A stretch of DNA of 64,000 nucleotides from JAPKZH01 sp963715635 (GCA_963715635.1 OY970261.1:1736001-1800000), one strand, 5' to 3'; positions 17,253-27,059 are shown, counted from the stretch's first letter. Numbers and translations are program-made. Notes: generated by a model from the sequence alone, not told the origin.

Positions 17253-19247
17253 ATGAATGCCTTCAAACTCCGCTCGGAATTCTCGCCCAAAGGCGACCAG
17301 GTTCAAGCCATCCGGGCGCTGACCGAAGGCGTGAAGGAAGGGCTCAAGCACCAGGCCCTGATGGGCGTGACCGGCTCCGGGAAGACGTTCACCATGGCCA
17401 ACATCATTGAAAACGTGAACCGGCCGGTGCTCGTCATTTCCCACAACAAAACCCTGGCCGCCCAGCTCTACCAGGAATTCCGCCGGTTCTTCCCCGGCAA
17501 CGCTGTGGAATACTTTGTCAGCTACTACGACTATTACCAGCCGGAAGCATACATCCCCTCCACTAACACTTACATCGCCAAGGAAGCCACCATCAACGAC
17601 GAGATCGACCGGATGCGGCTGTGCGCAACGAATTCCCTGTTCGCCAGGCGTGATGTGATCATCGTCGCTTCGGTCTCCTGCATTTACGGCATCGGTGCGC
17701 CCGACACCTACTATTCCATGAGCTTCAGCCTGTCCGCCAACCAGACAATTTCCAGGAAACAGATCCTCAAGAACCTCGTCGCCATCCAGTATGAACGCCA
17801 GGAGGGCGACTTTAAAAGAGGGGGCTTCCGGGTGCGCGGCGACATCATCGAGGTCTTCCCCTCCTACGAAGACTCCGCCTACCGGATCGAGCTTGGGGAA
17901 GACCATGTCAAGGCCATATCATCCGTGGACCCGCTGCTCGGAACAACGCGGGATGTTTTTGAGAAAATCATCATCCATCCCCGGACGTTTTTCTCCACGC
18001 CGCGGGACATTCTCGACGACTCCATCCAAGGCATCGAACAGGAGCTCGAAGCACGCATTGCGTTTTTTAAAAACCAGGGAAAAATCATCGAGGCCGAACG
18101 GATCGAGGAGCGGACGCTCTTTGACCTGGATATGCTCAGGGAATTCGGCTACTGCCCGGGCATTGAAAATTATTCGCTCTACCTCAGCCGGCGCAAGCCG
18201 GGAGAGCCGCCCTACACGCTCTTGGATTACTTCCCCCCCGATTTCTTGATCATCATTGATGAATCGCATGTCACCGTCCCGCAGATCGGCGGGATGTACC
18301 ACGGCGACAGGTCGAGAAAACAGACCCTGATCGAGCACGGCTTCCGCCTGCCGTCGGCCCTCGACAACCGTCCCCTCAATTTCAAGGAATTCGAAGGCCG
18401 GGTCAACCAGGTTTTATATGTATCCGCCACGCCGGCATCCTATGAGCTCAAAAAATCCGGCCATAAGGTCGTGGAACAGATCATCCGACCGACCGGCCTG
18501 ACCGATCCTGAAATCGAAATCCGGCCCGTCAAAGGCCAGGTCGAAAACCTCATGAAAGAGGTCCAATTCAGGGCCGACAAGGGCGAACGGACACTGGTCA
18601 CGACGCTGACCAAACGAATGGCCGAGGACCTGACTCGCTATTACCATGAGCTCGGGCTTCGCGTGCGCTACCTGCATTCCGAGATCGAAACACTGGACCG
18701 TGTCAAGATCCTGCGGGACTTGCGCAAAGGCCTGTTCGACGCGCTGATCGGGATCAATCTCCTCCGGGAAGGACTGGATCTGCCCGAAGTCTCCTTGGTG
18801 GCCATTTTGGACGCGGATAAAGAAGGCTTTCTGCGTTCGTCGATCTCCCTGATCCAGACCTTTGGGCGGGCCGCGCGAAACATCAACGGCCGAGCGATTT
18901 TATATGCGGACACGGTCACGGACTCCATGAAAGAGGCCATCGCCGAAACCACCCGGCGGCGCAAGATCCAACAGGACTACAACCTGAAAAACAACATCAC
19001 GCCGCAGTCGATCCAGAAGCGGATCGATGAGGTCCTGACCAGTGTCTATGAGCGGGATTACCTGGATTACACCCGTATCTCCGAGGACAAGGGAATATAT
19101 CTCTCCCCGCAAAAACGCCAGGAAAAGATCGCTCAGCTTGAAAAATGGATGAAGGAGGCCGCGAAAAACCTGGAGTTCGAGAAAGCGGCCAAACTTCGCG
19201 ACGAGATCGCTCAGCTGAAAAAGCGCGAGCTGGAGCTTGAATTATAG
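17253..19247 (+). CDS. uvrB: UvrABC system protein B
   Basis: 664 residues. The start is ATG 17253 (MNAFKLRSEF); an earlier in-frame ATG at 17190 would place the -10 element inside the gene. UvrB is the DNA-loading helicase of nucleotide excision repair. Seen: Walker A GVTGSGKTFT, the beta-hairpin region YYDYYQPEAYIPSTNTYI, DESH box (IIIDESHVT), helicase VI QTFGRAARNINGRAI, and a C-terminal UVR domain (EKWMKEAAKNLEFEKAAKLR) for UvrC contact. It is followed 15 nt later by uvrC. Start codon placement suggests a leaderless transcript. Confidence 0.97.
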   Translation: MNAFKLRSEFSPKGDQVQAIRALTEGVKEGLKHQALMGVTGSGKTFTMANIIENVNRPVLVISHNKTLAAQLYQEFRRFFPGNAVEYFVSYYDYYQPEAYIPSTNTYIAKEATINDEIDRMRLCATNSLFARRDVIIVASVSCIYGIGAPDTYYSMSFSLSANQTISRKQILKNLVAIQYERQEGDFKRGGFRVRGDIIEVFPSYEDSAYRIELGEDHVKAISSVDPLLGTTRDVFEKIIIHPRTFFSTPRDILDDSIQGIEQELEARIAFFKNQGKIIEAERIEERTLFDLDMLREFGYCPGIENYSLYLSRRKPGEPPYTLLDYFPPDFLIIIDESHVTVPQIGGMYHGDRSRKQTLIEHGFRLPSALDNRPLNFKEFEGRVNQVLYVSATPASYELKKSGHKVVEQIIRPTGLTDPEIEIRPVKGQVENLMKEVQFRADKGERTLVTTLTKRMAEDLTRYYHELGLRVRYLHSEIETLDRVKILRDLRKGLFDALIGINLLREGLDLPEVSLVAILDADKEGFLRSSISLIQTFGRAARNINGRAILYADTVTDSMKEAIAETTRRRKIQQDYNLKNNITPQSIQKRIDEVLTSVYERDYLDYTRISEDKGIYLSPQKRQEKIAQLEKWMKEAAKNLEFEKAAKLRDEIAQLKKRELELEL

Positions 19248-19262
19248 GGAAAAAACCTGGCG

Positions 19263-20879
19263 ATGGAAAATCTCTTGAAACAGAAACTGGCTCGCTTCCC
19301 CCAAAAGCCTGGCATCTACTTTTTCAAAAACGCCGCGGGCGATGTGATTTACATCGGCAAAGCCAGGCTCCTCAAGGAGCGTGTCCAATCCTATTTTCAG
19401 CCAACGTCCGACCCGAAGGTCCAAAATATTTTGTCGGAGACCGCGGACCTGGATTTCATCCTGACCGATTCCGAGCGCGAAGCCGCCTTCCTCGAAAACA
19501 ATTTCATCCAGCAGCACCAGCCGAAATTCAACCTGCGCCTCAAGGACGATAAAAGTTTTCCTTATTTAAGGCTGACCGTCCAGGAGCGATTCCCAGGAAT
19601 CTATTTTAGCCGCAAGGTCGCCCAGGACAGGGCTAAATATTTCGGGCCGTTTAGCCCTGCCCACGAGGCCCGCAAGACTATCCATTTGATCAATAAATAC
19701 TTCCGGGTGCGGAATTGCGATGAGGCCATACCGGGCAAACGAAAAAGGCCCTGCTTAGAATATGATCTTAAACTCTGTTCGGCGCCCTGCGTTGGCTTGA
19801 TCTCCGAGGAGGGCTACAGGGAGAGCACCGCCAATGCGCTCCTCTTTTTAGAGGGCAAGACGGCGGAGCTGTCGAAAATCCTCAAAGAGAGAATGAGGAA
19901 AGCTGCCCAAGCCCAAAAATTCGAAGAGGCGGCCCAGTGGCGCAATCTCCTGAGGATTTTGGAGAATATTAAGGTCAAGCCCAAGCTGATTTCGGTGAGG
20001 CTGGAAAACCTGGATATTTTCGGCTACGCCCAGGAACATCGCTATCATGCCCTCGAGGCGTTTTTCATGCGCCAGGGCAAGGTCATTGAATCCCGGGAAT
20101 TTTTCTTCGAGGAGGATGAAGATAATTCCGGCGGCCGGATCCTTTCGGACTTCTTACGGTCTTTCTATCAGGAAGAAAAAAGCATCACGGAAAAAATCCT
20201 GCTCCCCTTCGAGCCTTCGGAAAAGCGCGATCTTCTTCAAATTCTGTCCGCCACAGCCGGCAAGAAAATCGTCATGAGCGTCCCCCTTCGCGGAGAATAC
20301 AAGAAATTGATGGACCTGGCCGTCAGAAACGCTGAAACGCTGCTGGAACAAAGAGTGCAAGACCTGGGCCCGATCATGGGCCTTAAAGGGATTCTCGGTC
20401 TGAAAATTCTGCCCGTCCGGATCGAAGGATTTGACGTCTCGAACACCGGCGGAACGGAGGCGGTCGCCTCGCTCGTGACCTTCGACAACGGCCGGCCGTA
20501 CAAAGACGGCTATCGCAAGTTCAAGATCAAGACGGTCGCAGGGCCGAACGACGTGGCCAGCCTGGAAGAAGTCATCCGCCGGAGGTACAATCGCCTTCTC
20601 GATGAAAAGGCCCCCCTGCCCGACCTCGTTTTCGTGGACGGCGGAAAGCCCCAGCTGGGAACCGCCCTCAAGGTCCTTCATGAACTGGGCCTGGGGAGTC
20701 TGGAGGTTGTGTCACTGGCCAAAAAAGAAGAGATGATCTTTGCGCCCCTCCACAAAAACGGGTTGAGGCTGGACAGGACATCGCCCGCCCTCAAGCTCCT
20801 CCAGCACATCCGCGATGAGGCCCATCGTTTCGCGATTGCATTCCACCGTCAGCGGCGGTCGAAGAGAAGCTTCACATAG
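19263..20879 (+). CDS. uvrC: UvrABC system protein C, lacking the C-terminal HhH domain
   Basis: 538 residues, about 60-80 shorter than the family norm. UvrC makes both incisions in nucleotide excision repair. The GIY-YIG nuclease (KPGIYFFKNAAGDVIYIGKA) is at residues ~15-90. The UVR motif (RMRKAAQAQKFEEAAQWRNL) is near 210-235. The RNase H-like nuclease core includes GFDVSNTGGTEAVAS and LVFVDGGKPQLGTA. The protein ends RFAIAFHRQRRSKRSFT exactly where other UvrCs continue into the tandem helix-hairpin-helix. The 149 bp to acpS cannot encode that domain in any frame. Operon with uvrB. Confidence 0.95.
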   Translation: MENLLKQKLARFPQKPGIYFFKNAAGDVIYIGKARLLKERVQSYFQPTSDPKVQNILSETADLDFILTDSEREAAFLENNFIQQHQPKFNLRLKDDKSFPYLRLTVQERFPGIYFSRKVAQDRAKYFGPFSPAHEARKTIHLINKYFRVRNCDEAIPGKRKRPCLEYDLKLCSAPCVGLISEEGYRESTANALLFLEGKTAELSKILKERMRKAAQAQKFEEAAQWRNLLRILENIKVKPKLISVRLENLDIFGYAQEHRYHALEAFFMRQGKVIESREFFFEEDEDNSGGRILSDFLRSFYQEEKSITEKILLPFEPSEKRDLLQILSATAGKKIVMSVPLRGEYKKLMDLAVRNAETLLEQRVQDLGPIMGLKGILGLKILPVRIEGFDVSNTGGTEAVASLVTFDNGRPYKDGYRKFKIKTVAGPNDVASLEEVIRRRYNRLLDEKAPLPDLVFVDGGKPQLGTALKVLHELGLGSLEVVSLAKKEEMIFAPLHKNGLRLDRTSPALKLLQHIRDEAHRFAIAFHRQRRSKRSFT

Positions 20880-20974
20880 AAAAAATAATCTATCCGGTGA
20901 TAGATGCATGAAAGAAAATGGATTAAGAAAGGCAGGAGTTAAGAATAAAGATTCAAACTTTATTAACCCCCCTA

Positions 20975-20996
20975 CCCCCCTAGCGAATTAGGGGGG
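20975..20996. terminator. GC-rich hairpin after uvrC
   Basis: CCCCCCTA, loop GCGAAT, TAGGGGGG, a perfect 8-bp stem. It lies between uvrC and acpS and is followed by GATTAAAAGG rather than a T-run. A similar C/G palindrome (CCCCCTTGATTCCCAAGGGG) lies at 27229, so this may be a small repeat type instead of a terminator. Confidence 0.35.
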
Positions 20997-21028
20997 GATT
21001 AAAAGGTCGAAGGACGAAGGAGCAGCTC

Positions 21029-21379
21029 ATGATTATCGGAGTCGGCATTGATATCCTGGAAGTCGACCGCGTGAAAAAGGTCGTCGAACGAAACCTGCGG
21101 TTCCTCGACCGCGTTTTTACGGAAAATGAAACCCTATACAGCCTGCCGAAAAAGAACAAATACCAGCACCTGGCCGCCCGTTTCGCCGCCAAAGAAGCGT
21201 TCTTCAAGGCCATCGGAAAAAGGATCAGCTGGACGGATGTCGAGGTCGTCAACGAGCCTTCGGGGCAACCCCGTCTCCTCGTTCATGCCAAAGAAGACCT
21301 CGGATTCACCCGATGCCACCTCTCGCTCTCCCACCTGGCAGTGCATGCCCTGGCCGTCGTCGTCCTGGAAAAAGATTAA
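21029..21379 (+). CDS. acpS: Holo-[acyl-carrier-protein] synthase
   Basis: 116 residues, standard for AcpS, which transfers 4'-phosphopantetheine from CoA to apo-ACP. The N-terminal GVGIDILEVDRV carries the Mg-binding Asp. The second signature is FAAKEAFFKAIGKRISWTDV with the catalytic Glu/Lys. HLSLSHLAVHALAVVVLE closes the fold. GAAGGAGCAG precedes ATG 21029. CoA supply for it is served by the panBCD genes 17 kb away. Confidence 0.95.
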   Translation: MIIGVGIDILEVDRVKKVVERNLRFLDRVFTENETLYSLPKKNKYQHLAARFAAKEAFFKAIGKRISWTDVEVVNEPSGQPRLLVHAKEDLGFTRCHLSLSHLAVHALAVVVLEKD

Positions 21380-21387
21380 AATAAACC

Positions 21388-21454
21388 GGGGTCAAAGCTA
21401 CTCTTTACGCATCGTTTTTCAGGGGAAGGCTGCGTAAAGAGTAGCTTTGACCCC
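21388..21454. repeat. REP-like palindrome, copy 1
   Basis: 67 bp with 24-bp perfect arms: GGGGTCAAAGCTACTC then TTTACGCA, a 19-nt loop, and the reverse complement ending GACCCC. Lies between the convergent acpS and feoB. Same element, with one arm substitution, at 48840, 50627 and 56562. The design resembles REP sequences mobilised by Y1 (RAYT) transposases; none is in this window. Confidence 0.85.
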
Positions 21455-21457
21455 AAT

Positions 21458-23389
21458 CTAAATAATCAGCCTAACCAAGAAACTCATCAACACTGCGACG
21501 GAGATGCTGAGCCCTGCCGAAAGGAAAGCGATCTTCTTCCCCGATTCCCTCCACAGGATGGCGAACGTCGAGAGGCAGGGAATGAAAAAGCTGACGAAGA
21601 CCGTGAACACGATCATCTGGTCCCTGGTGATGACGCTAAGCAGGTTTTGATAGCCGACGCCCAGCGCCTGCAGCATCATCAGCAATGACAATTCTTTGCG
21701 CAGAAAACCGAATACCAGCGTCACTCCCAATTCTTTGGGAAGCCGCAAGACATTCACGACTAGTGGAGACAGAATCGCATTGATCGCCCGATCCCAGTGC
21801 CACGATTGGATGAGGCCGAGGACAACGCTTCCCACAATCAGCAACGGCCAGGCGAATTGGACGAAGGATTTGAGCTGAAAATAAACCTTAAAAAAGACAT
21901 TTTTCAGGCTCGGAATTTTCAGCGAAGGAATCTCCAGGATCAGGCCGGGCGAAGCCGTCTTAAAGAACAAGCTGAGGACGCGGCCCAGCACCGCCACCAA
22001 CAGGACGTTCATCACATAGAACCCCAGCGCCCAATAGGGCCCCAGGAAAAAAGCGACGAGCGCCAGAATGATCGTTGTCCGCGCCGAACAGGGAATGAAC
22101 GGGATCAAGAGCGACGTCAAGATCCTGTCCCGGCGCGATTCAAGGATCCGTGTCGAGACGATGGCCGGCACGTTGCAGCCGAAACCCAGGATAAACGGCG
22201 AGACCGACTTTCCGTGAAGGCCGATGCGGTGCATGAACGTATCCAGAAGAAAACCGGCCCTGGCCAGATAGCCGATATCTTCTAGGAGGGCCATTAAAAA
22301 AAGAAGCGGAACAAAATATGGCAGGACGATCGCCACTCCCCCGCCAATGCCTTGGAGAAGGCCATCGGCGAGATGAAACAGAAGCCGGCTTCCCAAGCGC
22401 GCCCCGAGAATGGCTTTTAAGCTCGAAAACGGTTTGAGCAAAAGGGTTTCGAGCGGGCTTCCCACCTTAAAAATCAACAAGAAAAAGCTTAAAAAAACAA
22501 CGAGGAGAATCAAATATCCAAGGAGCGGATGCATCAAGATCTCATCCAACCGCTCCTGCCAGCCGAACGCCTTTCTCCTCTGGACCCGGCTGCTCTCTTC
22601 GAAAATCTTCTGGGACAGATGATGCCGCTCGGCGGCGATCACTTCATAGGCGGGCAAGCGGCGCTTGCACTCAAGGTTCGCCCGAATCTTATCCAATGAT
22701 TTTTTCAGGGCCGGGTTGATCTCCTCTAAAAATTCATTGCAGAACAGATGTCCCGATTCGATCATCTTAATCGCGGTGAACCTTTTATTGGCCACGCAGG
22801 GAATGTCTTCGGGCAGAAGCTTCATGAGCTTCTCGATCTCATCCTCTACATCTCCGGACCATTTGGGGCGTGCCCCCAGGCACCTGGTCTCAAGACATTT
22901 GAAGGCCGCCTCAAGCAATTCTGGGATGCCCCTTCCGTGCGTAGCAACGGTCGCGATGACAGGCACCCCCAGGAGAGCTTCGAGTTTGCGGGGATCGATT
23001 ATGATTCCCTTCTTCTCGGCCAGGTCGGTCATGTTCAAAGCCACGACCATCGGAAACTCCATCTCGATGAGCTCGAGTGTCAGCTCCAGGCTCCTGCCCA
23101 GGATGGAGGCATCGACGACATTGATGATAATATCCGGTGTTTCCATGAACAGATGCGTCAGGGCCACTTTTTCCGCCGGGTCGGCAGGGTTGAGAGAATA
23201 TGTCCCCGGCAGGTCGATGACGTTGAGGAGGCGGCCTCCGATATTCACCTTGGAGTGCGTATGCTTGACCGTCGTGCCCGGGAAATTCGACGTCTGGGCC
23301 TTGTGGCCAGCGATAGCGTTGAAGAGCGTGCTCTTGCCGCAATTGGGCTGGCCGATGAAGATGGCGACGGGTGCGTTATTTGGATCCAT
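21458..23389 (-). CDS. feoB: Ferrous iron transporter B
   Basis: 643 residues. The N-terminal G domain has G1 GQPNCGKSTLFNAIAG, the Thr region PGTTVKHT, G3 DLPGTYSL and G4 NMTD. It is followed by a helical GDI-like spacer and two Gate regions in the membrane part, including FIPCSARTTIILALVAFFLG with the conserved Cys, and LRKELSLLMMLQALG. It imports Fe2+ across the inner membrane under anoxic conditions. The length is at the short end of the family (usual 650-780). It overlaps feoA by 14 nt. Confidence 0.95.
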   Translation of the reverse strand: MDPNNAPVAIFIGQPNCGKSTLFNAIAGHKAQTSNFPGTTVKHTHSKVNIGGRLLNVIDLPGTYSLNPADPAEKVALTHLFMETPDIIINVVDASILGRSLELTLELIEMEFPMVVALNMTDLAEKKGIIIDPRKLEALLGVPVIATVATHGRGIPELLEAAFKCLETRCLGARPKWSGDVEDEIEKLMKLLPEDIPCVANKRFTAIKMIESGHLFCNEFLEEINPALKKSLDKIRANLECKRRLPAYEVIAAERHHLSQKIFEESSRVQRRKAFGWQERLDEILMHPLLGYLILLVVFLSFFLLIFKVGSPLETLLLKPFSSLKAILGARLGSRLLFHLADGLLQGIGGGVAIVLPYFVPLLFLMALLEDIGYLARAGFLLDTFMHRIGLHGKSVSPFILGFGCNVPAIVSTRILESRRDRILTSLLIPFIPCSARTTIILALVAFFLGPYWALGFYVMNVLLVAVLGRVLSLFFKTASPGLILEIPSLKIPSLKNVFFKVYFQLKSFVQFAWPLLIVGSVVLGLIQSWHWDRAINAILSPLVVNVLRLPKELGVTLVFGFLRKELSLLMMLQALGVGYQNLLSVITRDQMIVFTVFVSFFIPCLSTFAILWRESGKKIAFLSAGLSISVAVLMSFLVRLII

Positions 23390-23618
23390 CCGCGACTTCC
23401 ACGATGATTTTTTGGGCGATGCCCCGGCCGATGGCGACCGTAGCGCCCGAACGGACCATTTTGATCAGCAGCGGGCCCCGCAGAATGCTCTGGCCGCTGC
23501 GCTCGATCTCGTCCCCTTTGTGAAAGCCCAGCGAAAAAAGTCGGCGGCGGACTTGTTCGCCTCCGGAGATATCGATGACTTTCAGAGGAACGCCCTGGGG
23601 GGCTTTTAGAAGATTCAT
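23376..23618 (-). CDS. feoA: FeoA-domain protein
   Basis: 80 residues from ATG 23618 (MNLLKAPQGVPLKVIDISGG). FeoA is a small SH3-like cytosolic partner of FeoB. Seen: RRRLFSLGFHKGDEIERSG and RGPLLIKMVRSGATVAIGRG, then IAQKIIVEV. A longer frame to 23810 exists but lacks a start site and overlaps the next promoter. Upstream on the minus strand TTGATT and TATGAC are 17 bp apart, a weak promoter. No Fur box is obvious. Confidence 0.9.
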   Translation of the reverse strand: MNLLKAPQGVPLKVIDISGGEQVRRRLFSLGFHKGDEIERSGQSILRGPLLIKMVRSGATVAIGRGIAQKIIVEVADGSK

Positions 23619-23781
23619 CCTTGTTCCTCGATCCTTCCTCAATCCGGCCCCTGCCCGATCGAGAACAATCCGAAATAAGAGTAATGTCATACACGCATTC
23701 CTGCAAAAAATCAACCGCCCGGGCTGAGATTTTCTTTCTGCGGGGATTGTGATAATATGGATGCTTAATGAAGGAGGTCTT

Positions 23782-25866
23782 ATGAAACGCGCAAAAGCCA
23801 AAATCTTCATTTTGATCCTTGTTCTCGCAGTTTTTATTCCCGTCTATGCCGACGAGGGCATGTGGCTCTTCAACATGCCGCCGGTCGATATCCTGAAAGC
23901 GAAATACAACTTCGCCCTCACTCCGGACTGGCTGAAGCACATCCAGCTGTCCTCGATCCGCTTTGGCGGGGCATCGGGTTCGTTCGTCTCCCCGGACGGA
24001 CTCATCCTCACCAACCATCACGTCGGGCAGGGTGCTATCCAGAACCTCAGCACCAAGGACCGCGATCTGATGAAAACAGGGTTTTATGCCAAGACGAGGA
24101 CCGAAGAGCTCAAATGCCCGGGCATGGAACTCATGGTCTTGCAGGACATCGTGGATGTGACCTCCCAGGTCGTCGGGGCCGTCAAGCCGGAAATGTCGCC
24201 GGCCCAGGCCGCTGAAGCCAGAGACAAGGTCATCGCCGCGCTCGAAAAGCAGATCTCCGAACAAACCGGGCTCCGCTGCCAGGTCGTCAACCTCTATTCG
24301 GGCAGCATGTACCATCTCTATAAATACAAGGTCTATACCGATGTCCGCCTGGTTTTCGCGCCGGAGTATCTCATCGCCTTCTTCGGCGGCGACCCGGACA
24401 ATTTCACCTATCCTCGATACGACTACGATATCACCCTCTTCCGGATCTACGAAAACGATAAGCCCTTGAAGTCCGCCCATTATCTTAAATGGAACACCAC
24501 AGGACTCCAGGAGGGCGAGCTTGTCTTTGCTTCAGGGCATCCTGGATCGACGGGGCGGCTCCTGACCTACGCCCAGATGGAATTCCTCAGGGACGTCAGC
24601 TACCCGTTCACCATCGCCAATTATGAGCGACGGAGGAAGTTGCTTCATCAATTCGGCGAGAGAGGCCCCGAATACGCCCGGATCGCCCAGGGCACGCTGT
24701 TCGGGATCGAGAACAGCTTAAAAGCCAACGTGGGGTATCAATCGGGCCTCCTGGATAAAGGCCTCATGGAGAAAAAACTCAAGGACGAGGAAGCCCTCAG
24801 GGCGTCCATCAGGAAGAATCCGGAAATGGAGAACGAATTTGGCAAAGCCTGGGACGAGATCGCCGCTGCGGAAACGAAATTTGCCTCTTTTTATAAACCC
24901 TACACCTACCTCGAGCGGGGCACCGGCTTCAGCACGACGTATTTTAGCACGGCGCGGACACTCGTCCGGCTGGCCATGGAAAAAGACAAGCCGAACGATC
25001 AGCGCTTGCGGGAATACAGGGATGCGTCGCTTCCGTCTCTGACCCGCCGCCTGCTGACTCCGCCGCCGATCTATGATGAGCTCGAAGTTTTCAACTTAAC
25101 GGATTCGTTGATCCAGCTCCAGAAAGAGCTCGGTTCGTATCAAGAAGTGAAATGGCTGATTAGCGGTAAACTCGCCGAAAACGTCGCCAAGGAGTTGATC
25201 GCCGGGACCAAGCTCAAGGATGTCGAAGTCCGGAAAAAATACCTGGAAGGCGGACTGGACGCCATCTATCTGTCTGACGATCCGATGATCAAGCTGGCCT
25301 TGATGATGGACCCGATTTCCCGCGGCCTCCGAAAAAAGTATGAACAGGAAGTCGATTCCGTCGAGACCAAGAACGGCGCCTTGATCGCCCGCGCCCTGTT
25401 CAAGCTCAAAGGGACATCCATCCCACCGGACGCCACTTCCACGCTCAGGTTGAGCTACGGCGTCGTCAAGAGCTATCTCGAAAATACAAAAAAGATTCCT
25501 TTCTTCACGACGTTCCAGGGCCTCTATGAACGGTCAACGAAATTCGAAAACAAGTCTCCGTATGAGCTGCCGGCAAGCTTCGTCAGCAAGAAAGCGGCCC
25601 TCAAGCTCGGCACGCCGCTCAATTTTGTCGCCACGTGCGATTCCATCGGCGGAAATTCCGGCTCGCCGGTGATCAACAAAAAGGGCGAATTCTCGGGGGT
25701 CCTGTTCGACGGAAACATCCAATCGCTCCCGGCCCGCTTCGTCTACACCGACAAGCAGAACCGCTCGGTCATGGTCCACTGCCAGGGCATTATCGAGGCC
25801 CTGCTCAAGGTGTACGACGCCAAGGCCCTGGTGGACGAACTGCTCGGCAAAACGCCCGTCAAATAG
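23782..25866 (+). CDS. S46-family dipeptidyl-peptidase, DPP7-like
   Basis: 694 residues from ATG 23782 with AAGGAGG 5 nt upstream. The signal peptide is MKRAKAKIFILILVLAVFIP, cleaved near VYA. S46 peptidases are periplasmic serine exopeptidases that release dipeptides from oligopeptides. The mature start DEGMWLFNMPP, the catalytic His in LTNHHVGQGA, Asp in TYPRYDYDITLFR and Ser in SIGGNSGSPVINKKGE are all present. The residue after FD in GVLFDGNIQS is Gly, as in DPP7 (hydrophobic P1), where DPP11 has Arg. It fits a peptide-fermenting lifestyle. It stands alone between feoA and the GT87-like gene. Confidence 0.93.
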   Translation: MKRAKAKIFILILVLAVFIPVYADEGMWLFNMPPVDILKAKYNFALTPDWLKHIQLSSIRFGGASGSFVSPDGLILTNHHVGQGAIQNLSTKDRDLMKTGFYAKTRTEELKCPGMELMVLQDIVDVTSQVVGAVKPEMSPAQAAEARDKVIAALEKQISEQTGLRCQVVNLYSGSMYHLYKYKVYTDVRLVFAPEYLIAFFGGDPDNFTYPRYDYDITLFRIYENDKPLKSAHYLKWNTTGLQEGELVFASGHPGSTGRLLTYAQMEFLRDVSYPFTIANYERRRKLLHQFGERGPEYARIAQGTLFGIENSLKANVGYQSGLLDKGLMEKKLKDEEALRASIRKNPEMENEFGKAWDEIAAAETKFASFYKPYTYLERGTGFSTTYFSTARTLVRLAMEKDKPNDQRLREYRDASLPSLTRRLLTPPPIYDELEVFNLTDSLIQLQKELGSYQEVKWLISGKLAENVAKELIAGTKLKDVEVRKKYLEGGLDAIYLSDDPMIKLALMMDPISRGLRKKYEQEVDSVETKNGALIARALFKLKGTSIPPDATSTLRLSYGVVKSYLENTKKIPFFTTFQGLYERSTKFENKSPYELPASFVSKKAALKLGTPLNFVATCDSIGGNSGSPVINKKGEFSGVLFDGNIQSLPARFVYTDKQNRSVMVHCQGIIEALLKVYDAKALVDELLGKTPVK

Positions 25867-25889
25867 GCTGCGGGCGAAAGCTCGCACGC

Positions 25890-27059
25890 CTAGGCGCGCT
25901 TTTTTAAGCGGGCATAGGCGAGATAGAAGAGCACGACTAGGTAATTTATAACCATCAGGGATTTCCGGTTGTAAAAGCGGAAGAGGGTCTTCCCTAGAAT
26001 TTCTCTCAAGCTACCCCCGATGATGAGGAGGTTGCCGGCCAGAATATATTGGTGGGTCCGCGGAAGCCGCCCGATATCATTCAGCAATAGGACGACGGCC
26101 GGGAAGGCATAGAGATAGTTATAATACCAGCCCAAAGGCGAGAAGAGCGGAATCAGGGTAAAGAGGAAGGCGACTTCCAGAGTTTCCGTCCTTCGGAGAG
26201 AATTTTTCTTACCTTGCCACATGATCCACAAAAAAGTAGCGCCTAAAACCGCGAAGATCGTGCCATAAAGGATTTCCACCCAAACCCGATGCTGCCCCCC
26301 GAGATTTTTCCATAAAAACGCATAAAGCGACGCATTATCGGAAACGGCCATCAAGACTGGCGTGGAGATCGAAAGAGTGCCCACCCATTCTTTTAAAACG
26401 AGGCCATTCCCTTCCCAGCCAAAAATCAAGACGGGAAGGACCAGCCCGACTGCCAAGGCCCCTATGCCGGACGCCACAATCTTGAACCGCTTCTTGAGCA
26501 AAAAGTAGGGCAGAAAAACAAGGGCATAGGGCTTAAAAAAAATGGAGACGCCCCAAAGGATTCCGGCGGCGGCGTCCCTTTTTTTGAGCGATGCCGCCAG
26601 CATCAAAACCAGGACGAAAATGATGAGGATATTGACCTGGCCGAGCTCGATTTCCCGGCCCGCAAATTTGGCGGAGACCAAGAGCCCGAAACCGATGACA
26701 AACCCTTTTCCTTTCTCAATGGAGGGCAGGCAGCGATAGGCGATCCAGAATCCGGCAAAGAGGCAGAAAAGCTCGAGATAATACCAAAAAACCTTGGCCA
26801 TTTCATACGGCAGCCAGGCCAATGCGGCATAAAAAAGGGCCGATACGGGCGCATATTTATACTGGAGATGCCCGTCGGTCGTCCGGTACAACGTCTCCCC
26901 CCATAGGATCCTCTGCCCGGCCCGGTAACAGACCCCAAAATCGGACATGTCCTTCTTGACCCAGCCCAGATAGACGACATAGAAAAAACCGATAAGGAGA
27001 ATGCCGATCAGCCCAAACAGTGCGATCTTTTTCCAGCCTAAGTCCCCGTTGTCTGCCAT
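25890..27059 (-). CDS. GT87/DUF2029-type membrane glycosyltransferase
   Basis: 389 residues with about ten membrane helices. The N-terminal loop DFGVCYRAGQRILWGETLYR holds the Asp typical of GT-C enzymes (after the first helix). KYAPVSALFYAALAWLP and GILWGVSIFFKPYALVFLPY match the DUF2029/GT87 pattern seen in polyprenyl-phosphate-mannose-dependent transferases. It probably adds a sugar to a cell-envelope glycan from a lipid-linked donor. The acceptor is unknown. Convergent with the S46 gene. Confidence 0.75.
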   Translation of the reverse strand: MADNGDLGWKKIALFGLIGILLIGFFYVVYLGWVKKDMSDFGVCYRAGQRILWGETLYRTTDGHLQYKYAPVSALFYAALAWLPYEMAKVFWYYLELFCLFAGFWIAYRCLPSIEKGKGFVIGFGLLVSAKFAGREIELGQVNILIIFVLVLMLAASLKKRDAAAGILWGVSIFFKPYALVFLPYFLLKKRFKIVASGIGALAVGLVLPVLIFGWEGNGLVLKEWVGTLSISTPVLMAVSDNASLYAFLWKNLGGQHRVWVEILYGTIFAVLGATFLWIMWQGKKNSLRRTETLEVAFLFTLIPLFSPLGWYYNYLYAFPAVVLLLNDIGRLPRTHQYILAGNLLIIGGSLREILGKTLFRFYNRKSLMVINYLVVLFYLAYARLKKRA

